Source: Microbacteriaceae bacterium (GTDB taxonomy: Bacteria > Actinomycetota > Actinomycetes > Actinomycetales > Microbacteriaceae). From it: a stretch of DNA of 64,000 nucleotides. Position 1 is the stretch's first letter, and the number at the start of each line of letters is the position of its first letter. This document shows positions 7,525 to 19,840 of the stretch, one piece after another. The DNA is taken from NCBI GenBank assembly GCA_024639845.1, contig JAHEGG010000003.1, forward strand, positions 62,001 to 126,000, written 5' to 3'. The notes beneath the pieces were generated by a model. The model was not told the origin of the DNA. It worked only from the letters and a program-made list of their open reading frames with translations, and made no database searches. Both the position numbers and the translations under genes were made by a program.

Positions 7525-8820
7525 ATGAACGAAAAAATCGAACCAGAAGACGCGCTCGACGCCCTTAAGGCTTCAGCGCGGTATCGGGGCATCAAACTCG
7601 ATGAGAGCATTATCGAAGCAGCGACCAAAGCGCCATCAAAGACCACTTTCAGAGAGACTCTCGGAATCGGATCTCGACTTCCCGGCATTTTTGCGGGGGC
7701 AGCGGCGGCTCTAGTGATTGTTGGACTTGTCGGTGGCCAGGTTTTGAATAAGCCACAGAGTTTCACACTCGAACTTGGCGCAAGTTCGAATCGCACCGGA
7801 GCTTTGTCCGATGAAGTAGCTGACTCAAAGATGGCGGGATCGTTCTGGTTTGACCCATCGCAAACCGAATATGTTGCTTCAGATCAGCTATCGACCGAGG
7901 GCGGCGAGGACTTGATTTATGAAATCACCGCAACAATGTCGGCCGAGGAATTAGCGAAAAAAATCAAGCAAGCTCTCTCGCTAGACGGTGAATTCGACTC
8001 GGTGAGTTATTCCGCCGACGGCGTCAATGGCTATTCGCAGGAGTATTCATACCTCCAGCTTCAAAATGGCAGTGACTATGTCTACATCAACGATTCCCAG
8101 TTGCTCTCGTTCAACTATTCAAACGGCGAAGCCTGGGTGACGGGCAAGTGCCTCAGAGAAGAGACCCCGCCGGATATGCCCGAATCGAGCTATTGTGTCG
8201 AAAATGCTCCGGTCACGCCAAATTTGCCATCCGATTCCCAAGCAACTGCTGAGGCTCTGAAGGTGTTCCAATCGCTAGGTTTCGAAACTTTGGCATCAGA
8301 ACTCAGCATTCACCGTGGCCCAGATAGCGTCTACATCACCGCGCCAATCAAAGTTGAAGGAAGATCCACAGGTCTCAACTGGGATATTTCATGGGCAAAC
8401 AGCGGAAAGATTAGCTCGATCAATGGGTTTGCAGTCGAGGCAGTCCCCGTCGCAAAGGTGCCTACAATCTCTGCAAAAGATGCCGTCAAACGAATGAGTG
8501 ACTATCGCTGGATGGCTTCGGCAGGCTCGGAACTCTATAACTACGATGCCACATCTAGCAGATCGGTGACCTCGAGCGACTCAACCGCCGACGAGATTCG
8601 CAGGCTTACAGTGGAGCGTGCGACGCCTATTCTCGCAATAATCTATGACGCCAAGGGAAAGGCTTATTCGGTGCCGAGTTTTGCCATGTATCTGGAGAGC
8701 GACACCAATCCTCTGGTGTTTGTCTCGGTGGCTGACGGCGTAATAAAGCTGCCAGAGCCAATCGTTTGGCCGCAAGACGACATGGTTGAGCCACAAATCG
8801 AACCCGAAGTCACAAAATAA
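7525..8820 (+). CDS. Single-span membrane protein co-encoded with ECF sigma factor; possible anti-sigma factor
   Basis: A 431-residue protein: about 52 cytoplasmic residues, one membrane helix (53-73, LPGIFAGAAAALVIVGLVGG), then about 355 residues predicted outside the membrane. The outer part has a CxxxxxxxxxxxxxC pair (KCLREE...SYCVEN) and a proline-rich end. I do not recognise a domain: no zinc-binding anti-sigma HxxxCxxC motif is present. Position directly after an ECF sigma gene and the topology suggest an anti-sigma or sensor role, by inference only. A TTG at 7483 overlaps the sigma stop (TTGA) and would add 14 residues. I prefer ATG 7525, but neither has a good ribosome site. Confidence 0.8.
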   Translation: MNEKIEPEDALDALKASARYRGIKLDESIIEAATKAPSKTTFRETLGIGSRLPGIFAGAAAALVIVGLVGGQVLNKPQSFTLELGASSNRTGALSDEVADSKMAGSFWFDPSQTEYVASDQLSTEGGEDLIYEITATMSAEELAKKIKQALSLDGEFDSVSYSADGVNGYSQEYSYLQLQNGSDYVYINDSQLLSFNYSNGEAWVTGKCLREETPPDMPESSYCVENAPVTPNLPSDSQATAEALKVFQSLGFETLASELSIHRGPDSVYITAPIKVEGRSTGLNWDISWANSGKISSINGFAVEAVPVAKVPTISAKDAVKRMSDYRWMASAGSELYNYDATSSRSVTSSDSTADEIRRLTVERATPILAIIYDAKGKAYSVPSFAMYLESDTNPLVFVSVADGVIKLPEPIVWPQDDMVEPQIEPEVTK

Positions 8821-9582
8821 TCATTCGGTCGTAATCAGGATCAGCTGGGCCTTCGACTCCTCGAGTCGGAGGCCAGCTGATTTGGCGGCACGCTTCAGAT
8901 CGGAGATACTCGCGGCTGGCTCGGGCAACGAGAGAACAGCACGCATAAACTCCCCCTTGGCCTTTTTGTTGAAGTGATTCAGGGCGCGTCTCTGTCCATC
9001 TTTGCCTTGAGCGACCACTTCGACCCAGAAACTCTCGATATCGTCGGGCAGCGGTGCCAGCTCGGCATAAGCCTTCGACCTCATGTCAACGATTGGCCCG
9101 TTCTCTAGGCGCGGCCAAACCGCCTGATGTGCCTCAGACCACACCTGCTTCAAGCTGATCCCCGGAATAGCCTGCCCAGCCGAGAGACGGTGGTTTGGAA
9201 TCAGTTGCGTTGCTGGAATCAGACCAAAAAGCGCACTCTGGATCAGCACGGTGTCTTTCGCGCGCTGAAACTGAGCTTCGGTCATCCGGTTATTTTCAGT
9301 GCCAGAACCTTTGAGCCCGCGTCCGTGGAGAGCATCGAATAACGTGCCGGTGTAACGATCAAGCGCTGGCATCGTCGGCAAGTCATCGAGATCACGGATG
9401 CACTCAAATAAGGGCAACCCGAACTTTGCAAGGCCTTTAGGCGAAGCTAGGTAGGAAAGCCATGCCTCCCGAACTCGCTCTCGAGCCGGGATTAGCGAAC
9501 CAAAAGTGAGAGCGACCTGCCCAATTGTCAAGCCCGCGCCACCGACAGCTTTCGACTCGGATGGTGGGAGAAGGAACAGCAT
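8821..9582 (-). CDS. yaaA: YaaA family peroxide stress protein (DUF328)
   Basis: A 253-residue cytoplasmic protein. It has the family's N-terminal LLPPSESK, the central YTGTLFDAL and FGLIPATQLIPNHRL blocks, and the C-terminal LNHFNKKAKGEF. YaaA proteins lower intracellular free iron and protect DNA during peroxide stress in E. coli. The gene converges on the sigma-partner gene with no gap and is divergent from pduO across 23 bp. The start ATG 9582 lies 7 bases from a TAGGCT box and lacks a Shine-Dalgarno, so it is probably leaderless. Confidence 0.92.
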   Translation of the reverse strand: MLFLLPPSESKAVGGAGLTIGQVALTFGSLIPARERVREAWLSYLASPKGLAKFGLPLFECIRDLDDLPTMPALDRYTGTLFDALHGRGLKGSGTENNRMTEAQFQRAKDTVLIQSALFGLIPATQLIPNHRLSAGQAIPGISLKQVWSEAHQAVWPRLENGPIVDMRSKAYAELAPLPDDIESFWVEVVAQGKDGQRRALNHFNKKAKGEFMRAVLSLPEPAASISDLKRAAKSAGLRLEESKAQLILITTE

Positions 9583-9605
9583 GGTTACAAGCCTAAACTT
9601 GAGGC
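9583..9605. promoter_or_regulatory. Overlapping divergent leaderless promoters of yaaA and pduO
   Basis: Only 23 bp separate the two start codons. The plus-strand TAAACT (9594-9599) is 6 bases from the pduO ATG. The minus-strand TAGGCT (9590-9595) is 7 bases from the yaaA ATG. The two hexamers share bases 9594-9595, so any -35 contacts must fall inside the opposite gene. Confidence 0.6.
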
Positions 9606-10253
9606 ATGGTCAAACTCACCAAGATCTACACCCGAACCGGCGACGAAGGTACGACCGGTCTAAGCAACTTCTCCAGAGTGCGCAAAACGGATCCTCGAAT
9701 CGAGGCATATGCCGACGTTGACGAGGCTAACAGCGCCATCGGCGTGGCGGTATCGCTGGCTCACGGAGAGTTCGATGAGGAGACCCTGCAACTGCTCTCG
9801 CAGATTCAAAATGACCTGTTCGACCTCGGCGCCGACCTATCGAACCCGCTCAACGAGCACTACGAATACGAACCACTTCGGGTAGACGTCACTTGGATCG
9901 ATGCTCTAGAAGCCGCCATCGACAAATACAATGCTCAACTCGACAAACTCGACTCATTCATCATCCCTGGCGGTTCTGGGCTAGCTGCCGGTTTGCACCT
10001 GGCTCGCACCGTGGTTCGCCGTGCCGAACGTGCTACCTGGCACGCTATTGAAGAGCACGGCACCGAACCTGCCAAAAAAGGCCACACGGATGGTGGGGTG
10101 AGCGTTCTTGCAGCAAAATACCTCAACCGTCTCAGCGACCTACTGTTTGTTTTGGCTCGCTTCGCGAACATCAAGCACGGCGGCGACGTGAAATGGGTTC
10201 CGGCGGCTAACCGTCGCGAAGCCCCTGCTAAGCGCCGCCCAGAAGTCGACTAA
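9606..10253 (+). CDS. pduO: Cob(I)yrinic acid a,c-diamide adenosyltransferase, PduO type
   Basis: A 215-residue ATP:corrinoid adenosyltransferase making adenosylcobalamin. The PduO signature is clear: KIYTRTGDEGTTGL at the N-terminus for ATP binding, VDEANSAIGVA, FIIPGGS, the RRAER Arg block and YLNRLSDLLFVLAR. It needs imported or synthesised B12; no other cobalamin gene is in the window. It lies near atpC, as its homologue does in several actinobacteria. The start ATG is probably leaderless (see the yaaA/pduO gap). Confidence 0.95.
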   Translation: MVKLTKIYTRTGDEGTTGLSNFSRVRKTDPRIEAYADVDEANSAIGVAVSLAHGEFDEETLQLLSQIQNDLFDLGADLSNPLNEHYEYEPLRVDVTWIDALEAAIDKYNAQLDKLDSFIIPGGSGLAAGLHLARTVVRRAERATWHAIEEHGTEPAKKGHTDGGVSVLAAKYLNRLSDLLFVLARFANIKHGGDVKWVPAANRREAPAKRRPEVD

Positions 10254-10275
10254 CCTAGCTTGCTGGGCCACCCAA

Positions 10276-10500
10276 ATGGAACTCATTTTCACGCTCGGGT
10301 TTATCTTTACACTGGCACTGCTGGTGGGCATCCCAGTGATGATTCGCAATAAGAAACTCGGTAGGCGTGGTGGCTCGGCAATTTCTGGTGCCCTGGGTGT
10401 GGTGAACGAGTTGTACCAGCCGAGCGCGAAGAATGCCGCAGTGATCGTCGAAGCACAGCGGGAGGCGACAAAGCCCATGCCATCCCCCGAAGACAAATAG
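10276..10500 (+). CDS. Small single-span membrane protein, unknown function
   Basis: A 74-residue protein with one hydrophobic helix (about residues 4-22, IFTLGFIFTLALLVGIPVMI), a basic stop-transfer stretch (RNKKLGRR) and a short hydrophilic tail. It follows pduO by 22 bp on the same strand and converges on atpC, separated by a terminator. The place matches that of DUF2550-type genes next to atpC in other actinobacteria, but it is too short and I see no convincing match. No clear ribosome site. Confidence 0.65.
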   Translation: MELIFTLGFIFTLALLVGIPVMIRNKKLGRRGGSAISGALGVVNELYQPSAKNAAVIVEAQREATKPMPSPEDK

Positions 10501-10528
10501 AGGCCCGGCAAGAGCTAAACCCATAAAG

Positions 10529-10557
10529 AAAAACCCCGCCCAACCGGACGGGGTTTC
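10529..10557 (-). terminator. Terminator of the atp operon
   Basis: AAACCCCG/CGGGGTTT form an 8-bp stem with a 10-base loop. On the minus strand it is followed by a T-rich run (TTTTTCTTT), which fits an intrinsic terminator after atpC. The symmetric stem could also stop the plus-strand pduO transcript. Confidence 0.8.
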
Positions 10558-10573
10558 GCTATTGAGAACTTGT

Positions 10574-10834
10574 TTAGGCGAGCTCTGCGTGACGGGCCAC
10601 GATTGTGACCACGTCATGCTCGACCGAAAGAAAGCCATCTTCGGCATTCGCCTTGATGCCGGTTCCATCTTCGAGGGTAATACGAACCTCACCGGCTCCA
10701 AGAATGGCCAACATCGGCTCGTGACCAGGTAGCAAACCGATTTCACCTTCGACGGTCTTGGCGACGACCATTTTGGCCTCGCCAGTCCAGACGGCGCGAT
10801 CGGCTGCTACGAGTTCGACACGAAGGGTTGCCAT
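10574..10834 (-). CDS. atpC: F-type ATP synthase epsilon subunit
   Basis: An 86-residue epsilon subunit of the F1 central stalk, which regulates catalysis and couples gamma to the c-ring. The N-terminal beta-sandwich is complete (VWTGEAKMVVAKT, GEIGLLPGHEPML, the family signature). The C-terminal helical hairpin of longer epsilons is absent: the protein stops at RHAELA. Short epsilons of this kind are common in actinobacteria, so it need not be a truncation. It is the last gene of the atp operon, 2 bp after atpD. Confidence 0.95.
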   Translation of the reverse strand: MATLRVELVAADRAVWTGEAKMVVAKTVEGEIGLLPGHEPMLAILGAGEVRITLEDGTGIKANAEDGFLSVEHDVVTIVARHAELA

Positions 10835-10836
10835 GC

Positions 10837-12300
<1,464 letters not shown>

Positions 12301-13209
12301 TTAGTTGTCGTCATCGGTGGTGACAAGTGCGTCTGCTCCACCAACAATCTCGGAAATCTGCTGGGTAATTTCTGCCTGACGGGCAGCGTTGCTAAGGCGG
12401 GTGTAGTTCTTGATGAGTTTGTCTGCGTTGTCGGTCGCCGACTTCATGGCCTTTTGACGGGCGGCGTGCTCGGATGCTGCGCTCTGCAGCATCGCGTTGA
12501 AGATGCGGCTCTCGATGTAAACCGGAAGCAGAGCGTCAAGCACCTTGGTCACGTCTGGCTCGAACTCGTAGAGCGGGAAAACCTCGTTGTCGGCAGGAGC
12601 ATCGACGCCCTCGACCACTTCGAGTGGAAGAAGTCGCACGACCTCGGGAACCTGAGCGATCATCGAGACAAAGCGGTTGTAGACCAGGTGAATCTCGTCG
12701 ACGCCGCCCTCGCTAGCGGGAGTGTTGAATAGTCCAACAACTTCATCAGCGATCTCTTTCGCGGTGTCGAACTGAGGCAGGTCGGTGCCGCCGATCCAAC
12801 TGCGAAGCGAGGAACGCTTGCGGAAGTTGAAGTTACCGACGGCTTTGCGGCCAACCAGGTAGTAGACAACATCCTTGCCCTGTTCACGAAGCAATGCGGT
12901 TAGCTGTTCGGCCTCTTTGAGCACGTTCGATGAGAACGCTCCGGCCAAACCTCGGTCGCTGGTGAAGATTACGATCGCCGCACGCTCGATGACCGCTGGC
13001 TCGGTGGTGAGCGGATGGTCGACGTTCGAGTAGGTTGCGACAGCCGACACGGCGCGAGTAACCGCACGCGAGTATGGGGTCGATGATGCGACACGCTGCT
13101 GCGCCTTGTAGATGCGCGATGCCGAGATCAACTCCATGGCGCGAGTGATCTTCTTGGTCGTCTGGGCAGACTTGATTTTCTGCCTATAGACCCGAAGTTG
13201 CGCTCCCAT
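12301..13209 (-). CDS. atpG: F-type ATP synthase gamma subunit
   Basis: A 302-residue central rotor shaft of F1. The N-terminal [29 protein letters not shown] coiled-coil helix (residues 1-55), the Rossmann-like middle with the [13 protein letters not shown] block, and the C-terminal helix with [12 protein letters not shown] match the family. It follows atpA by 26 bp. Confidence 0.97.
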   Translation of the reverse strand: MGAQLRVYRQKIKSAQTTKKITRAMELISASRIYKAQQRVASSTPYSRAVTRAVSAVATYSNVDHPLTTEPAVIERAAIVIFTSDRGLAGAFSSNVLKEAEQLTALLREQGKDVVYYLVGRKAVGNFNFRKRSSLRSWIGGTDLPQFDTAKEIADEVVGLFNTPASEGGVDEIHLVYNRFVSMIAQVPEVVRLLPLEVVEGVDAPADNEVFPLYEFEPDVTKVLDALLPVYIESRIFNAMLQSAASEHAARQKAMKSATDNADKLIKNYTRLSNAARQAEITQQISEIVGGADALVTTDDDN

Positions 13210-13235
13210 GTCTTACCTTTCGTCCGTAATCGTCT

Positions 13236-14873
<1,638 letters not shown>

Positions 14874-14919
14874 CTCGTTCCTCATCTTCTGGGCCGCAGC
14901 CCGGTTGGTCTTAGTTCGC

Positions 14920-15722
14920 CTAGGCGAGTTGCAACTTTGCTTGGTTTAGACGGTTTGCAATGCTTCCGTCGATGACTTGTCCCGAAACCTGCACCTTCAC
15001 ACCACCGAGGATGCTTGGGTCGATTTCGACGTTTAGGTTTAGTTCTTGCCCGTAGCTTGCGCTCAGGGTTGACTCCAACTTCTTGATCTGTGCGGCGCTT
15101 AGCGGCTGGGCGACGGTCACGGTTGCCACCAAACGGCTAGCCACGGCCGAAACCTGCTTGCCGAACTGCTCGAGCACTTCGCTCAGCTTCTGGTGACGCG
15201 ATCCGACAACCGCGAATCGAACCAACAGGGATGCCGCGGCGCTCAGCTTCTTGCCGAACAGACCTGCCACGAGCGCCAACTTGGACTCGACGCTTGCCTG
15301 ACGCGAAGAAAGTGCTTGCTGCAGCTCCTGATCGGAGTCGACAACCTGACGAGCAGCGAAAAGTTCGTCTTCGAGCTGGCTCAAGGTGCCTGTCTTGGCA
15401 GCGATCGACGCGACGGTGTAGACACCGAGCTGCTCGAAAGCCGAAACCAAGTCGGAGCCCTTAGACCAGCGAAGTCCAGACAGAGTGTTGGCGAATGCGA
15501 GGGCGTCTTTCGAAACGGACTTGCCAAAAACGGCCGTCAACGCTCCGGCTTTAGCCTTTGCTTCTCCCGAAGGGTCGGAGAGTAGGTTTCGCAACTGAAT
15601 CGACGAAGCAACCGATGCACCAATGGTGAACAGCTCTTCGGCAAAACGCAGGTCCGCGCCTTTAAGAAGCGGGGTGACCGCTTCTTTGGCTGCAGCCAAT
15701 GCCTGTCTGGTTGAACTTGCCA

Positions 15723-15723
<1 letters not shown>
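14920..15723 (-). CDS. atpH: F-type ATP synthase delta subunit
   Basis: A 267-residue peripheral-stalk subunit linking F1 to subunit b. The N-terminal helical bundle is followed by the conserved C-terminal strand block ([22 protein letters not shown]). Longer than the ~180 residues of E. coli delta, as usual in actinobacteria. Its ATG overlaps the atpF stop by one base. Confidence 0.95.
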
Positions 15724-16577
<854 letters not shown>

Positions 16578-17399
16578 TTAGTGATCATCCGCCAGCGACA
16601 ACTGGATGTAAACCGTCGTCAGCAGAGTGAATACGTAGGCCTGCAGGAACGCCACCAGCAGCTCGAAGAGCGTGAAGACGAAGCCGAACAGGAATGTTCC
16701 CGCGCCGAATAGCTTGAACCAGCCGTCAGCGCTGAAGAAGAAGAACCAGGTCGCCGAGAAACAGAGCACGAGCAACAAGTGGCCCGCAATCATGTTCATG
16801 GTCAAACGCAAAGCGAGAGTGACCGGGCGAAGAATGAATGTCGAGAGCAGCTCAATGACGAACACGAGAGGCAAGAACGCTGCTGGAACGCCAGAGGGCA
16901 CAGTTGCAATCTTGAAGAACTTGATGCCGTGGTGCTTGACGCCCGCATAGATGAACGTGACATAGGCGGCGAGCGCGAGAACGATTGGCAGACCGATGAC
17001 CGAGGTTCCAGCGATGTTGAAACCTGGGATGATTCCGGTGATGTTCATGCCGAAAACCGTGAAGAAGATCGTGGTTAGCAGCGGCAGAAAGCGGTCGCCG
17101 TCTTTCTTGCCGAGCTGTTCGTGAGCGATGTTGCTGCGAACGAAGTTGAGCGCGATCTCACCCATGAGCTGGAACCGACCAGGAACAAAGTTTTGGGTGA
17201 CGCTTGCCTTCTTGAACTTGTTGGAGACCAGCCAGAACAGAATGATCAAGGCGGCGACGACAATCAAGCGGATGAGCATGATGCGGTTCAGCGCAAAAGG
17301 GGTGCCGTCGAAGGCGATGATTTCGGGATAAAACTCGTCGATGGAGGGAGCGTGAAAGCCACTGTCTGACTCGCCAGATGACGAAGCCGTGACAAGCAA
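16578..17399 (-). CDS. atpB: F-type ATP synthase subunit a
   Basis: A 273-residue stator channel subunit with about six membrane helices. The essential Arg is in the RPVTLALRLTMNMIAGHLL block, and the C-terminal Gln/Tyr helix (LLVAFLQAYVFTLL) is present. The start is uncertain. TTG 17399 has no ribosome site. An in-frame CTG at 17420 has AGGAG 6 bases upstream and would add MFTNALN to the N-terminus, giving a start that resembles homologues. Confidence 0.95.
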   Translation of the reverse strand: MLVTASSSGESDSGFHAPSIDEFYPEIIAFDGTPFALNRIMLIRLIVVAALIILFWLVSNKFKKASVTQNFVPGRFQLMGEIALNFVRSNIAHEQLGKKDGDRFLPLLTTIFFTVFGMNITGIIPGFNIAGTSVIGLPIVLALAAYVTFIYAGVKHHGIKFFKIATVPSGVPAAFLPLVFVIELLSTFILRPVTLALRLTMNMIAGHLLLVLCFSATWFFFFSADGWFKLFGAGTFLFGFVFTLFELLVAFLQAYVFTLLTTVYIQLSLADDH

Positions 17400-17588
17400 G
17401 TTGAGGGCGTTAGTGAACAGCTCAAACTCCTGTTTCGGGGCAAGGCTTATCCTTGCGGCGATTTACAGTGTGCTTCACCCAAAAACTTCGCTGGGTGATG
17501 CTCAAAGTCTAACAGCAAAGCCTCGCGAAAAAAGTCCCTAATGACCGCCAGAACGGGCTTTTTTAGACTTTTTTTTCGACTTTTCGGT
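17400..17588 (-). promoter_or_regulatory. atp operon promoter and leader
   Basis: On the minus strand a TAGACT box (17506-17511) suggests transcription from about 17498. The ~95-base leader starts with a TCACCCA/TGGGTGA stem (17475-17498). It then has a GCAAGG/CCTTGC hairpin (17440-17456) ending about 10 bases before AGGAG. These stems could tune atpB translation or mRNA stability. No gene is seen here. Confidence 0.5.
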
Positions 17589-17632
17589 CGAAGGAGCTAC
17601 TTGGTTTCAACGAAGGAGCTACTTGGTTTCGA
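17589..17632. repeat. 22-bp tandem duplication at the 3' end of the ATP-synthase-I-like gene
   Basis: Two head-to-tail 22-bp copies (17589-17610 and 17611-17632) differ at one base. The second copy holds the last codons and the stop of the gene read on the minus strand. The first copy repeats the same ETK-stop sequence outside the gene. Confidence 0.85.
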
Positions 17633-18032
17633 CGATGGGGATTCTGGCGCGCAAAACCGCAATGGCATCGATGCTCAAACCACCGAGAATCGCTGCTACG
17701 AGAGAAAAGAACAGGGTTGGCCCATGAATGAACTCGGCATTGCGCAACAAACCAATCGCGATCATGAAAAGCACGATTTTGAAGATCCAACCGCCAAGAA
17801 CGATGCCGTAGAAACCGCCGATCGGCAGCTTAGAACCAATCCAAACCGACAGCGCGGTCAGACCGTTGAAGCTGATAGCGATAGCGGCACCAATCAGAGC
17901 GCTGACCGTGCCCTGATCCCCTGCCACCAGAAAGCCGAGAGTCGCACCGAGCGTGGCAATCGCGAGACCGAGCAGCGTTCCTTGCTTGAGAACCTGCTTG
18001 AAGAGTTCGTTGTTGTTGGTGGCTCGAGTCAT
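17619..18032 (-). CDS. ATP-synthase-I-like small membrane protein
   Basis: A 137-residue protein with four hydrophobic segments and a short basic tail. It lies between wecA and atpB, the place of AtpI or its actinobacterial equivalent, and has the same four-helix plan. AtpI proteins help assemble the c-ring; the role here is inferred from position. The ATG at 18032 overlaps the wecA stop (ATGA), which is more credible than the upstream start at 18092 inside wecA. Confidence 0.8.
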   Translation of the reverse strand: MTRATNNNELFKQVLKQGTLLGLAIATLGATLGFLVAGDQGTVSALIGAAIAISFNGLTALSVWIGSKLPIGGFYGIVLGGWIFKIVLFMIAIGLLRNAEFIHGPTLFFSLVAAILGGLSIDAIAVLRARIPIVETK

Positions 18033-19138
18033 GATGCCTTTCCTTGTTGAGCGCGCGAACGCAGCAGCGGCCAAAGCGTGTATGCGCAGCATCCGAGCAG
18101 GCCGACGAAGAAGTAGACCAGAACCAAGCGCCCTGGGATGAAGTAAAACAGCAGGCAGGTGGTCGAGATCAGCGTGGTCCAGACATAGAAAACAATTACC
18201 GAGCCGAGATGTGAGTGGCCAAAGTCTTGAAGTCGGTGGTGCAGGTGTTTGCGGTCGGCGCTGAACGGCGACTTTCCGGCACGTAGTCGACGAACCACTG
18301 CTAAGGCAAAGTCGAGCAGTGGCAAAATCAGGATGCTGAGTGGCAAGACCAATGGCAAAAGCGCAGGGATGACGTCGTTTCGGGTGAGCACGCCTGGGTC
18401 GACCTGACCGGTCACGGCCAGAGCCGAGACGGCCATCAACAGACCGAGCTGATAGGCACCGCTGTCACCCATAAAGATCTTGGCTCGATGCCAGTTGTGC
18501 GGCAAGAATCCCGCACACATTCCGAGCACAATTGCCGAAATCAGACCGGCGAGGTTGAAGTAGTTGGTAGGCGAGATTTCCTGCGCGAGAAGGTAGGTGT
18601 AGGCGAAGAAAACTGCGGTGCCGATGAAGACGACCCCGGCAACCAGCCCGTCGAGTCCGTCGATAAAGTTGACGGCGTTCATGACCAGCACCGTGATGAA
18701 AACCGTTGCGATCAGGCTGATACCGAAAGAACCGATTGTGAGCCCAGAAATCGGCAGCGAAATGATTTGCACGCCCTGCCAGGCGATGATGCCGGCGACT
18801 ATGAATTGGCCGGCCAGTTTGAGGGTCCAGTCGAGGTCATAGAGGTCGTCGAGCACGCCGATCGCGGTAATGAGCGTGACAGCGGCGATGATTGCCAGCA
18901 CCTGGGCTGGGTTTGCGAAAACTGCCGAAAACCACCCCAGAGGCCAAGCAACCAGGATGGTGACCATGAAGCCCGCATACATGGCGAGTCCGCCGAGTCG
19001 TGGCGTCGGAACCTTGTGAGCATCGCGCTCGCGGATTTCGAGGTGCAGGTTGCGTCTTGCGGCAAAGCGCCTCACCAGATGGGTGGCAAAAAAGGTGACC
19101 AAACCGGCCACTAGAAACATCAGAAAATAGGCGCGCAC
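18029..19138 (-). CDS. wecA: WecA/MraY-family undecaprenyl-phosphate sugar-1-phosphate transferase
   Basis: A 369-residue polytopic membrane enzyme with about 11 hydrophobic segments. It carries the family's DDLYDLD, NFIDGLDGL and KIFMGDSGAY metal and nucleotide motifs, plus the HHRLQDFGHSH histidine loop of the WecA/TagO branch. MraY proper has a different loop and lies in the mur cluster. It moves GlcNAc-1-P (probably) from UDP to undecaprenyl phosphate, starting cell-wall polysaccharide synthesis. GTG start overlaps the sua5 stop by one base. Confidence 0.92.
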   Translation of the reverse strand: MRAYFLMFLVAGLVTFFATHLVRRFAARRNLHLEIRERDAHKVPTPRLGGLAMYAGFMVTILVAWPLGWFSAVFANPAQVLAIIAAVTLITAIGVLDDLYDLDWTLKLAGQFIVAGIIAWQGVQIISLPISGLTIGSFGISLIATVFITVLVMNAVNFIDGLDGLVAGVVFIGTAVFFAYTYLLAQEISPTNYFNLAGLISAIVLGMCAGFLPHNWHRAKIFMGDSGAYQLGLLMAVSALAVTGQVDPGVLTRNDVIPALLPLVLPLSILILPLLDFALAVVRRLRAGKSPFSADRKHLHHRLQDFGHSHLGSVIVFYVWTTLISTTCLLFYFIPGRLVLVYFFVGLLGCCAYTLWPLLRSRAQQGKAS

Positions 19139-19827
19139 TAGGCGTCGGCTTCCAGCAGGTCGCCCACCACGGAACGAATCTTGGCAACCGAAAGCGCGCC
19201 ATTTCTGACCACTCGAATCTTGCCTTTAGCAGCATCCGCGTCTAACTCATGGTCGATGGTCAGCGCGGTCAGATCGAGGATGGTCGAAGCCTCGCCTTTC
19301 GGGCTCGGGCCGCCATCGAGATAGACCTTGACGTTAGCGCCTAAGTAGCCTTCTGCCTGCTGGCAAGTTACCGCAGCCGGTTCACCGGTGAGGTTAGCGC
19401 TCGAAACCGCAAGTGGACCGACCTCTTCGAGCAGGGCCAAGGCAATCTTGTGATCTGGCATGCGCAGCGCGACTGTGCCCATGGTTTCACCAAGGTCCCA
19501 GCTCAGCGAAGGCTGCGAGCGCAAAATCAGCGTGAGAGCGCCTGGCCAGAAGGTTTCAGCCAACTTGATTGCGGCGGCGGGCACGTGTTCGGCTAGCGCA
19601 CGCATGGTCGAAATGTTCGGAATCAAAACTGGTGGCGGCGACTGGCGGCCGCGACCCTTGGCGGCAAGCAACGCACTAACACCCTTAGCCGAAAACGCAT
19701 CGCAGCCGAGCCCATAGACGGTGTCAGTGGGCAGCACCACTAGTTCGTGGCGACCGAGAGAAGCCTTGGCGAGCCGCATCCCAGTTAGCAGGTCGGTGTC
19801 GATTGAGCAGTCATAAATGCGCTCCAC
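19138..19827 (-). CDS. tsaC: L-threonylcarbamoyladenylate synthase
   Basis: A 229-residue Sua5/YciO/YrdC-domain protein making threonylcarbamoyl-AMP for the t6A modification of tRNAs. It has LVVLPTDTVYGLGCDAF, AAKGRGRQSPPPVLI, the WPGALTLIL block and VSSANLTGEPA. The ORF is open to 19914 inside prmC. GGAGG 4 bases before GTG 19827 and the N-terminus ERIYDC fix the start there. It follows prmC by 13 bp. Confidence 0.94.
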   Translation of the reverse strand: MERIYDCSIDTDLLTGMRLAKASLGRHELVVLPTDTVYGLGCDAFSAKGVSALLAAKGRGRQSPPPVLIPNISTMRALAEHVPAAAIKLAETFWPGALTLILRSQPSLSWDLGETMGTVALRMPDHKIALALLEEVGPLAVSSANLTGEPAAVTCQQAEGYLGANVKVYLDGGPSPKGEASTILDLTALTIDHELDADAAKGKIRVVRNGALSVAKIRSVVGDLLEADA

Positions 19828-19840
19828 TGTGCCTCCTGAA

